Positions 47,078-57,405 of a DNA stretch of 64,000 nt are shown here, piece after piece. The DNA is from Actinomucor elegans (taxonomy: Eukaryota; Mucoromycota; Mucoromycetes; Mucorales; Mucoraceae). How positions within the stretch are numbered: the stretch's first letter is position 1; each line of letters begins with the position of its first letter. The notes below the pieces were generated by a model that was not told where the DNA came from, made no database searches, and saw nothing but the letters and a program-made list of their open reading frames with translations. The stretch covers positions 930,001-994,000 of the forward strand of contig JAMSLZ010000008.1 in the NCBI GenBank assembly GCA_026027325.1, given 5' to 3'. A program made the position numbers and the translations under genes.

Positions 47078-50000
47078 TTATTCAGATAATGGTATTTGGG
47101 CTTGTTCTTGTGTCTTGTACTTTAATGCTTCTATCTGGGCGCTCCATTCCAATTTTTCAATCTAACAGTTAGATTAGCAAGCATTTTATTGATATTCAAG
47201 AAAGTATTTCTTACCTCTAACTCTTCAAGCTTTGATTTCAGCTCATTTAAAGTGTTTTGCAGTCTTTCTGTCTCCTCTGATCCTTTGTCATTTTCAAATG
47301 TTTTACCAAAGTTATCCACCTTGGATTGATAATCCATTGCTTGTACTTTTAACTTTTCAAACTCTTCCTCTTTATGACTAGAAAGAATGGTTAGCTATCA
47401 TGCTTTCTATCAATTACCAAAGCCTTACATTTGCTCTTCTTGAAGACGTCTATTCTCCATTTGTAGACTAGCCACCAACTCTTCCATGCTCCACCACTGT
47501 GATAACAAGCCCTTGATATATCGTTTCTGCTCTTCCATATGAGTAGTATCCTCTTCCCATAACAGCATTTGTTGGGTCAATTGTTTGACACGATGCTCGT
47601 TTTCAGTCACCTGCTTCAATGTAGGCTCTAGAGTTCGTAATTCGTTCTCGAGTTCAAAAATGCGTTGACGAGCATTATCCAGTTGAACGCGCTGCTCATT
47701 CAGTTGTTTCTCATAATCAATTACTTGATGCTCAGTTCTGGCCATTTGGTTTTGCCATTCCTTGCGTGCTTCACGATAGTTGCGCAACTTGCCTGATTGT
47801 TCGTCTTCCCACTTGATGTGTTTTTGTTTTGTCAAGGCAGATTCTGCTTTCAGTTTTTCTAAGGCAGTGGTAGTTTGGCTCAATTGCGCTTTCAGCATAC
47901 GCGTTATATTATACTAGAATGATACGAATTAGCAATCATAAAGACATAAATATGTAATGATATTACTTACCAATTGCTGTCTCTCAGCTTCCACAGAGGT
48001 ATCCAAAACATGTTCACGGTGAAGACGACCAATATGTTGAAGATGCTGCTGCTTCAAAAATAATTCAAAGTTCAATTCATTACGAAGAAGCAATACCTCT
48101 CTCTTTAACGCAGCCAATAGTAGCTTAGTCTCTTGGGACATGTCTCGCGAATCAATCGTTTGCTCGGTCGCGGTTGGCGATGGGGCGGTCGCAGTAGTAT
48201 CATTGGCAGCTACGCTGGGTGTAAGCTCCATACCTGCATCCCAGATATCCTCACCCACCAATACCTCTGCACCACTCTTCAAAGCTTTATGTAACGTAAC
48301 AATATTGGTAATCATGTAAGATTTGGAATTATTGGTTGATGGTTCATCCAAATGCGTTTGTATTGGTTCCTCTTTTTGTAGTTCATTATTCTCTTCATCT
48401 TTTTCATCGCACCATAAATTTTCATCCAGTAGGTCCAGCTGCTTGTTCTCTAACTCATGATCTTCTTCATTGCTGGCAGAAAAAGCAACGCGAGAAGCAG
48501 CATTGGTTAAATCCAAGGACATGATTTGAGCAATAACATCTGGTGGCTCCATCTTCATCCAACGCGTCTTGTCTGTCAATTCAGTTTCGGCATCCATAGC
48601 CACTAGATTAGGATGCAGCATATGCCTTGTCACTTGAGGCTGTTTGATAAGAAAAGATGAGTTGGTATGTAAGATACAAGCTGTAAACAACACATTACAA
48701 TGGTTCTGGCTTTAAATGTTTCTTCATCAAACTCTTCAGGTATTGTAAAGTCGTTTTCTTTGAAATAAGCATAAGGCTTGTGCAGAAACTTGAGAAAGTT
48801 GCAAGGATAAAGACCGTAGAGAGAGGTAAAGAAAGCACCAGTTTGTGGATTTGAAGGTGGAGCCGATAGCTTTGAAAAGGTATAGTCTTTTGACAGTGAA
48901 ACAAACGATAAGTATAGGAAAAAAAGATGTGTAAATAAATATATGCAACTTACCAACGCAATCCCAGCCGTCTGCAACAGTACGATTGGGTGATGCATAA
49001 GCAAAGGCATCCGAGCTTTGCTTTTTTCTCAAATCTCTCAATTGGTCCCAGCAAATAGCTCTTGCAAAGATATAAAATAGTTGTGGTAGGAACTGCGGTA
49101 ACGAAGTACACATACGAGGCAATAGCATGATCAAATTGGTTACAGAGATTGCGATAAGTGTAGTTGAGTTGTCGTACTATGGAGAAGTTGTTAGGTTGGT
49201 ATAGCAACTAAATTAAAAGGCCCTTTGAGGATTTACCATTAAAGATTTAAGCATGGAGTGGAATAATGGGGTATCAAGGATTTCATGCAAGTGCGTTCTC
49301 TACATACATGTTTAGCAATTCTGCGCTATACTAGCATATTTTTTCATAAAAAAAAACTTACTCTTCTTCGCATAAATTCACTTAGCAAATACACAATTTG
49401 TAACCGATGTTTGCTCGACAAAAAGTATCCATTCAAAAGAAAGAAGAATTGCTAGCAGGCCTATTAGTCTCTTATTTCTATCAAATATTAGGTCTGGATT
49501 ACCTTGGTCTCAGAAGCACCCACATACAATAAGATGGTAGTCAGGTTCTTTGACCATTCATCTTGTTCTAAATCCAGCAACACTTGATGCTGTCTACTCG
49601 TCTCGTCTCGCTCCATTTCTTGTCGTTGATAGCTATTCTCTGCCCAATCCAAATAGGTATTCACCATTCTGTGAAAATACACGCAGTCAGTAGCAAGTTG
49701 GGCACGCACTAATTCTTGTTCTAATATCAACGCATCCGAGATCATAAGTCGTGTTTCTTTTTTGATCTGATTTGTATAGTTGGCTGAAGTTAATATAGGT
49801 TTCAACAAGTGCCACCAATCCTCGAATATTTTACTAGGTCGTAATATAGGCAATAAAGCCCGTAAAGAACGAAGTAAAATGTAATGTTGAGCATGTGTAC
49901 GAAGCACTTCTGGTTTGCAGGAAATAACAGTAGCGGCTGTTGTTGTAGTGTTTGTTGCGTTACTACCAATAGTATGTTCGTATAGCGTAATGAGTTCTTG

Positions 50001-50186
50001 GGAGAGTTTATCTACAGCAGCAGGATCCACGTTGGTTAATGCAGAGCAAGTGTCTCCTATGTTGGCGCTCGTTTGTTCGTCAATGTATTGCTCAATCACG
50101 TCAAGGGTTGCTTGTCCTTCTGATTCAGTGGTTGCATTGCGAACAGACTGTGTAATAGATTTTATAATATCTCGAAGTGTCACCAT
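47078..50186 (-). CDS. TSC1: Hamartin (TSC1) homologue
   Basis: Nine exons on the minus strand (50186-49503, 49451-49362, 49299-49237, 49176-48954, 48886-48699, 48639-47971, 47913-47429, 47377-47215, 47161-47078) give 882 residues, all phases consistent. The N-terminal helical domain follows hamartin: NGYFLSSKHRLQIVYLL, HEILDTPLFHSMLKSLM, TNLIMLLPRM, LPQLFYIFARAICW and SLYGLYPCNFLKFL. A linker of about 100 acidic residues follows. Then comes LLLRNELNFELFLKQQHLQH, equivalent to the human NQLLFERFKREQH segment at the start of the coiled coil, and about 300 residues of coiled coil to the C-terminus. TSC1 stabilises TSC2, the GAP for Rheb, to restrain TORC1. The start is the only upstream ATG. 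The gene is convergent with the nicotinamidase gene, stops 117 bp apart. Confidence 0.9.
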
Positions 50187-50189
50187 GAA

Positions 50190-52315
50190 ATACTACTAGA
50201 GGGAGCAAAGAGGGTACCGGGTTTTCCTAAACTAATAATTATCTGGTAGGTTAAACCACATCTTTTTAAAGAGGTGTTTGAATGTATCTACCATTTTTAG
50301 TAAGGCATGCCCTTTTAGCTTCCATCTTTTTAATAGTATATATTTTCGAAAACTGGCTGATATAAACATATGCTTCTTACACATTCAACTATAATAGTTT
50401 ACCTACTACATATTATTTCACAGAAATGTGCAACTTATAATTAATGAATAATACAGACAAAGAAGAATGACAGCAAATTTAGTAGATAGATGGTGCTTAC
50501 ATTTACACATCTTCAACGTTGTAATTTCATAATTATAAAGTAAAACGAGATTCTATTAGATGTACTAGCTCATTTTGAATATGGAATACTCATCGAATGC
50601 GAATTTGGCCGAAATCAACTGAGATCTACACATTTTTGGTTATTGCTATAAGAACTATATTTCAACTCACTGTATAGATATTAATAACGTAGTATATTTA
50701 CTGTCATAATTAGGCTAAATAGATCTCCTGGCAGATTTAGCTGCCCATTTTCAACACAAGTTGCTAAACAAATGCGACATCAAACTGAGATCAGTTGTGA
50801 AATCTAAAAATCTCATTTACATGAATTGTATATAAACAATGGCCCGTACTCACTTCATTTCAGTAAAATAATAGCAGATTTAGGCGCGGTAGCTCATTTT
50901 GAGCATATAATATTTATTGGATGCGAAATTAAACAGAGATCGGTCAAGAGATCTAAAGATGTTGAAAGTGGGGTGAATTTTCTAAAAATGGTGGTCCTAT
51001 CAGACCCTCCAATATTTCTTTTTGTAAGAATGGATAGCCCATTTTAAAGGTGCAGCTTATAAATAATATAATTGGTATATTTGAATTTTTATAGTGATAA
51101 ACTTGTAATTTTTTGTTATCAAAGGTAAGCGAGCTATTGTGATTGCTAAACAAAAAATCTCCAAAGGTCCAATTTTATGGAATGAAACTATGATTTTGCA
51201 CACTTGCAATTTGATGCCTGCATCATTAGATTTATTATAGAACCCTCTATAAAAGTTGTCAGTACATTACTTTATGTTCGTCGCTAACAATTTAATAAGT
51301 CAAAATCGCTTTGAAGTATAACAATATTTTTCTGTTGTTGCTGCTGTTATTATTATTATTTTGATCATTTAATGGCCGTCCACCAATAAAAATATCCGCA
51401 TGACAGCGTATCATTATATAAACATGCAGTTTTAAATGACATTGTATTCGCTTTTCACAGACTTCCTAGCAGTAAAATGGTCTTGGATGCTAAATATATA
51501 TAAAGAAGTTGGTCTTTTCTACTCGTATTGATGCTTTAAGTAAACAAAATTGTGATTACAGTCGCGATAAGCACGTGTATTCATTAATCTGTTGAGATTT
51601 AGGCGCCTTTTTTTTATTATTTTTTAAAAAATATATGGTAAACGCAGCTTGTTTAGAATTTACGAGAAGCTAATATTAAGCACAAGAACTTGAATATTTA
51701 GCAATATCTTATAGTTTGTTATGGGTATAAACATGAGCATTTCGAGCTCCAAAAGAGTTTATGTGTCATTAATGGTTTAAGTAGTCTAATTTTGACTGTA
51801 TTTAAAAGCACATTGGTAAGGTGGTAACAAAACTTTTTTTTTTAATTTTATATAAGATACTACTCTTACTTTATTTCATTAGAAATCTTCAACTGTATAG
51901 AGCGAGGATACAAACGAATGTTCAGTAGGCATGCTAATAGTAAGACAAGCCAGAGTCAAACTCATAATAGGTATTGCATTCTGAGGCTCCATCGCACAGT
52001 ATACTCAATACATCTAATGACAGTATTCTCAATTAGTCTCCAACGCGTAATACAATCGACAAAACGGTTGAAAAAGAAAAAGAAAACTATCAAGCTGTAT
52101 AACCAATTCTGAAATCTAATCTGAAAGCAATATCATCCATTAATAGACTTAAATGTTATACTATTTGTCAAAATCAAGAGTAATAATGACTATTAGATAT
52201 ACTGGATTGAAATTATTGCAATGACAATGGCTACTTTGTATTGCCTATTAGTAACAAAAAATGATTTATTCAAACATAACTGAGAAAAATGATTTTGAAT
52301 GAAAAAATCTCTAAG
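50190..52315. other. Repeat-rich spacer
   Basis: No gene supported. Three dispersed-repeat copies lie in 50558-50960; the rest is AT-rich without long frames. Confidence 0.55.
50558..50960 (+). repeat. Three dispersed intergenic repeat copies in a row
   Basis: Copies at about 50558-50632, 50710-50810 and 50868-50960, all plus strand. The third is the cleanest: TAGCTCATTTTGAGCATATA, then GGATGCGAAATTAAACAGAG and ATCGGTCAAGAGATCT. Their spacing of about 150 bp suggests local duplication of a longer segment. Confidence 0.65.
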
Positions 52316-53437
52316 CTATTCCCAGCCTTCATCTCCTGTATAAATGACTTCCTCTACTTGATAAAAAGCACTCATACCAGAGTCAAAATGAGAAGCAACA
52401 TGGCAGTGAAAGAGCCACTGACCAACGTTGTCCGGTATCATATCTAATACTTCAAAGCTGATAGGAGTCAAATCTACCACATCTACTCGGCGGCCGTGAT
52501 ACAATAAAGTAGCACCATGCCAATGCGCTGTATGCACATCATCGTCCGATACACCAAAAGACACAATATACCAACGTACACGTGATCCGAGTACCAAGTC
52601 AAAGTTCTTGTTATTATTGTACACATAGCCATTAATGTGATACATACGGTTCGACTCTTTAAACAGTGGGTCTGTTGCTTCTAGTTCTTTCAATCGATCC
52701 ACTGTAAAGCCCACACGAGCGCCTGATTCAGCGAAATAGGTTGACTCTGATTCATCCGTAGTAGTCATGATAGTGAACACTTCTTGATCGATACCTTTAG
52801 GTCGCTGAAACATGGCCCCGGGAGACGGAAACTCCAAGGTACCAGGCTTGTAAATTACTACCAAACCCAATAAACCGGCATTGATATCACCAACAGGCGA
52901 AGCCTTTGATGAATAGGTCCAAATGATAGATGATTGATTCTCGGGAAAGGCATAATCCCTTGGGATATCCCAGACATAGCGATACTTTTCTCCAGGCTTC
53001 ACAAATTGTCCCGGTAGGGGCTCTGATGTGGTGGCGGTTGTCGTATGAGGATGTAAACTGTGAGGATAGCTGGCGCGATTATAAAAGGTAATGTGTATTT
53101 GATCTCCTGCTTCAGCTCTAATAATAGGACCCAAATTGCCCAAGACACTGTCATGGGCAATAGGATTAGAAAAGGAATCATCTCGGTATTGACGGTAAAA
53201 GACCTTTTGATAGATCGATCCTATCCGTTTATCTTTCCGATAAACGGTATATAACGACGATGGTGCTTTGGTAAGAGGCTGATCTCGGACGTTATCCCAT
53301 TGCATGGGAGCATAATCCCATAATTCTTCTTGTGCTGCAATGTAAAAGTGTCTTATAGTACCATTAAGGGGTGCTGCGAGAACATTTATTCGTAACAGCA
53401 AAACTAAGAATAGATTGATTGTAATTGCTTTGATCAT
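52316..53437 (-). CDS. Two-domain (ceruloplasmin-like) multicopper oxidase
   Basis: A single-exon ORF of 373 residues beginning with a signal peptide (MIKAITINLFLVLLLRINVLA). It has two cupredoxin domains resembling ceruloplasmin/hephaestin rather than the three-domain Fet3/laccase type. Domain 1 has the first His pair (LHPHT), but where ceruloplasmin has WxYHSH this protein reads WTYSSKASPVGD, so the second His pair is lost. Domain 2 keeps HTAHWHG and the HCHVASHFDSGM type 1/type 3 signature. Family members oxidise Fe(II), Cu(I) or phenols at the cell surface. With two domain-1 ligands missing, a standard trinuclear centre could not form within one chain, so activity is doubtful or altered. 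It is probably secreted, as no GPI signal or C-terminal membrane helix is seen. Confidence 0.88.
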   Translation of the reverse strand: MIKAITINLFLVLLLRINVLAAPLNGTIRHFYIAAQEELWDYAPMQWDNVRDQPLTKAPSSLYTVYRKDKRIGSIYQKVFYRQYRDDSFSNPIAHDSVLGNLGPIIRAEAGDQIHITFYNRASYPHSLHPHTTTATTSEPLPGQFVKPGEKYRYVWDIPRDYAFPENQSSIIWTYSSKASPVGDINAGLLGLVVIYKPGTLEFPSPGAMFQRPKGIDQEVFTIMTTTDESESTYFAESGARVGFTVDRLKELEATDPLFKESNRMYHINGYVYNNNKNFDLVLGSRVRWYIVSFGVSDDDVHTAHWHGATLLYHGRRVDVVDLTPISFEVLDMIPDNVGQWLFHCHVASHFDSGMSAFYQVEEVIYTGDEGWE

Positions 53438-53439
53438 GA

Positions 53440-55682
53440 CTTGAAACGATAGAAGCTTATTGAAAAGTCTGCATACTGTTAATTAGGGCAGTGAAATCAA
53501 AAAGAAAGAAGGATGGATAAAAAAAAAAGTGGCCTGTTAAAAATAAAGCAGTAAAGCTTTCGGTTCTTCTAGGTCAGTGGAAATAAGGTACGCATTTTTG
53601 AATTGGTACATCAACTAACAATAAATCAAACAAATCCTTTGTAAATCAGGAGTTAAACAGAACAAAACTTGCTCTATCTATTGAACCATCTTCTATAGCT
53701 TTCTCCATGTAGACAACAGCAATAGGCGCTGATCATTAATCCGGATAAGCGGAGAACCAATTCCTTTGACTATTACCAGCTATTGAAATAAACATCCTAG
53801 ACCTGAGCCTCTTCCTCTTCTCCTTCCTGCCTCCAGTCCTCTCCAGTTATATATATATGCCAACCGCAAATAGTGGTACTAACTGGATAATAGAAGAGTA
53901 TTTTAAATAAGATGTGGGCTTACGTGCATTTTTGTAAATATAGTTTTATGAAGACTCTCAAGGGCTAATTATGTGACTTTTTTATTATTATTCTTATCTT
54001 TAGATGGTATCTTTTCTATTGTTTGAAAAAAAAGTAACTATCTGTAGTTTATATCAAGTCTGTATTCTCCTTTGTATCCTTTGTTTTCTACATTATGTTT
54101 TCATTTCTGGGCTGGGCTGAAACTGATTATTGAATTGAGAACTGATGAGGCTGAAAGATCTCGCCAAACACTGTATTTGATAAAGAGTCCATACTCAGAA
54201 TGAATTACTGCATTTAGTAAAAGAATTAATGCAGCCAATGTCTATCTATTTTATAAAAGCCTGAAGTTCTTTAATGTAGCTTATATCCAATATTAGCGAT
54301 TTCACCACTATCTGCTTTTATTGTGCTGACAGAAGTTGAAGAAGGAAAAGGATTGGAAAAAAAAACCAAGAAATGGAATATTTTCAATACGGCGGATCTA
54401 CAGTGATTGCAGTATTTCCAAAGAAATTGGGATCTAGAACCAAAATTTAAAAGCAAATTCCGAGAGATATATTGAAATGATAGCCCTTATGGGCAAGAGA
54501 ATTGGTTCTTATAGTATCATTTAAAATAAAAACTATAGTTATTTATTTTTCCATAGGCTCAAGTAAAGAACGTACGAACGAAATATTCAGCTTTTTATCT
54601 ATAGATCTCGCGTAACGTATAGATCCAGTAAAACTATGTATAATTCGTGAGGTTTGTACATATCTTTAAATATGAATTATCGCATCATTGGATATCAAAG
54701 AACACCAGTATACAAAAGGTTTCTAGCAAAGTTTGTTCAGATTGCGCTTGGCATTAAACGACACAAAGAGCATATTACATTTCTTTTCCAACCATGAAGC
54801 TTTATTCCAAAAGACATTAGTGTATACTAGTTTCACCATAATAAACAATAGGGATTGTCATAAACATGATATATAAATATATATTTACGGATCACTCAAT
54901 CTGCTTTATAAGAAATGAATGCAATTTACTGCTCTTCATTACTGAAAGATACCTTCAACATGCTCAAATTGAATAATTACTTAATTAGATGCAATTAATC
55001 ATTCTAAGCATGTATGATCAAATGTGACATCATGTAGATAATGAGCCGATATCACAAAGTCGAAACAGCCGAAAACGGGATGATCTCAGAAAAAACATAG
55101 ATGGCATTCTTGAACCCAATTTTTGCGATATTGAAGTTTTTCGCATAACATAAAGACCCATTGTCTATTCATTAAGCAAGTAGCAAAATTAGGCAAGGAT
55201 GCTTATGCGGTATTTCAGCATCAAAGTTACACGGCGTGTGACTATTTAAAAATATCAAATCAATTTCTTATCAAATAAAACATTTTGGGCTTAAAACAAC
55301 ATAACATGGTTTTTCATATCATTGGGTGCGCAAGGATGCTCTATGTAAACTATATTAACTGGGCTTGCATATATTCAGGCTAAAGTCACGTCAAAGAATC
55401 AGCAGACTTCGAATGAACCTCAATAAATTTAAGGGTGTAGTCGCCGAAACCCAATCAAACGCTTCTAGTAATTCAATCCCCTCTAAAACGACAAGGAAAT
55501 AACGTGTGTGATGCCAAAATCAGGGCTAATTCCTCCAAGAATGCGCTCTCAATTGGGACCCATTACGTCTCTCTTTTTTTTCCTTAGTTTGTGACTCTGT
55601 TTTTCTAGTGTCTCCATCTACCAATGTCGTAGACTAGATATTCTATTTTTTTTCTTTTCTCTTTTTCCTACATAAACATATC
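53440..55682. other. Intergenic spacer
   Basis: About 2.2 kb. One dispersed-repeat copy at 54158-54240 and a possible weak copy near 54991-55040. No gene recognised. Confidence 0.55.
54158..54240 (-). repeat. Dispersed intergenic repeat copy
   Basis: On the minus strand GCATTAATTC and AATGCAGTAATTCATTCTGA lead into GTATGGACTC, ATCAAATACAGTG and GCGAGATC, matching the family order. Confidence 0.6.
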
Positions 55683-57118
55683 ATGGGAGGACACAGAGTT
55701 TATATCGGACGACTTGCTCGTGATGCCAACAAAAGAGATCTCGAAGATCTTTTCAAGAGCTACGGTAAAATTCTCGATGTTACTGTAAAGACCGGATTTG
55801 GTTTTGTCGAATTTGCCGAAAAAGTGGACGCTGAAGACGCTGTTCACGATTTTCACGATACTCGTTTCCTGGGACAAAAGTACAGAACAAACAACTACTT
55901 GAAAGCCAAATAATATTGACGTGTTTAATTAGAATCATTGTTGAACTTGCTATGAGTCGCCGTCGTGTTGAGCGTGACCGTACTGAAGTGTAAATGCCTA
56001 TAAGAACTGATTTGTATTACATGTTTTGCTGAATAATCGTTTCTTATAGTAAGGACACCAACCGCGTTATCGTAAAGAACATCCCTTCAAAGACTACTTG
56101 GCAGGTAAAGCAATCTCTTCCTATTCTATGCTGCTCTTAGGCTGTGCATTTCCCTTTATTCCCTCTCTCTTCCCTTTCTACTCTCTCTTTTCCCAAGAGA
56201 GAGATGGAGACTATACACTTGCAAAACTTACCCGCCGGGTTTGGGTCTCGTGCAACTGGTTCGTCTTTCTTGTTGGTCTCCGACTATTCCCTTGTGTACC
56301 TAAAGGAAAAAGAAAGAAAGAAACTGCTTCTTGTTATGAAAGAACAATAAAGAAGGCCAATCATTTGGTTTCTTTGTCGTTTATTCTTTCAATATTTATC
56401 AAGATGGCTCATGTTTCTTTTGATTGATTTCCTACTCTATGTTTCTTTATTTCCTTTGAAAATTGTGTCTAAAGCTCTGTGAAACTAAATTTCAACTCTC
56501 TGTTGCGACTCGCTTATTTAAAAAAAAAAGGATCTCAAGGATTTTATGCGCAAGGCAGGTCGTGTTACTTTTGCTGACATTCTCAAGGATCGTGATGGAG
56601 AAGGGTAAAATAGTATTTTTTTTTGTCATACGATGTATTTTTCTAATACCTGGTATTAGTGTTGTAGAATTCAGTAGACGCGATGACATGAAATATGCTT
56701 TAAAAGAACTTGATAATGAAAAGTTGAATGGTTCTCGCGTCACTCTTGAGGAAGCTGTAAGTTCATTGTTATGTCAATTAATTATGTTGAATTGAATTAA
56801 TTTTGATGATAGGGTCGTAGTAGAAGAAGATCTTCTCGCGACCGCAGTAGATCTCCTCGCCGTTCTTCGCGCCGTCGCTCTCGTAGCCGTGATAGCCGCT
56901 CTCGCTCACGTTCTCGCTCGCCTCGTCGTGATCGTGATAGATCAGTGTCTCGTTCTCGTTCTCGTTCTCGCTCTAGCTCTCGTGGTAGGTCTTCCGAACG
57001 TCGCCCTGAAATCAAAAATGAAGATATGGTTATTGATGTTGCACCTGTTGCTGACAATAAGGAAGAAGAAGATTCAAGAAGCAACAGTCGCCATAGTTCA
57101 GTAGGTGATAGAGATTAA
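55683..57118 (+). CDS. SR splicing factor with two RRMs and RS tail
   Basis: Six exons (55683-55879, 55933-55989, 56050-56104, 56531-56604, 56660-56756, 56813-57118) give 261 residues. RRM1 starts RVYIGRLARDANKRDLEDLF (RNP2-like) with GFGFVEF as RNP1. RRM2 contains NRVIVKNIPSKTTWQDLKDF and GVVEFSRRDDM. The C-terminal RS domain has about 60 residues of Arg-Ser/Arg-Asp repeats, then an acidic tail. Architecture and size match SRSF1/4/5/6-type or S. pombe Srp2-like proteins, which define exons and couple splicing to export. The third intron is 426 nt against 50-80 nt for the others and falls in the middle of RRM2, a layout often linked to autoregulatory splicing. Leader and promoter are AT-rich, with a CT-rich stretch before the ATG. 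Confidence 0.92.
56105..56530 (+). other. Long retained-type intron of the SR gene
   Basis: A 426-nt intron, GTAAAG to AAAAG, with polypyrimidine and purine-rich islands (CTCTCTCTTCCC, AGAGAGAGATGGAG) and internal GTAAC-, GTAA- and AG-dinucleotide decoys. Retention extends the RRM2 frame by about 107 codons to a stop at 56427, which would truncate the protein before the RS domain. Confidence 0.6.
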
Positions 57119-57405
57119 AAAGTTTGACGCGTAAGGACAGAATTTCCTTTACCATTGTATAAAAAAAGTGCACGATAAAAAATAAATAAACCATACAATA
57201 CAAAAAGCAAGATAAAACGTGTACTTGACCCATCTATGGTTCTTTACTGTATTTAGTGGTTGTACGCTTTTAATAATGGGATGTGATACAAAAGGTTATT
57301 GTGTTCTTTTTTCAAAACCGCTTTATATTGAATTGCACTTCTTTTATTTTTAATCACACTTTATTTCCTTTCCATTCCTTTATGTATCCTTTAGTCTACT
57401 ATTAG

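Noticed and set aside
56797..57084. Minus-strand Arg/Glu-rich ORF
   Set aside because: Antisense of the RS domain of the SR protein; the repeat composition keeps it open.
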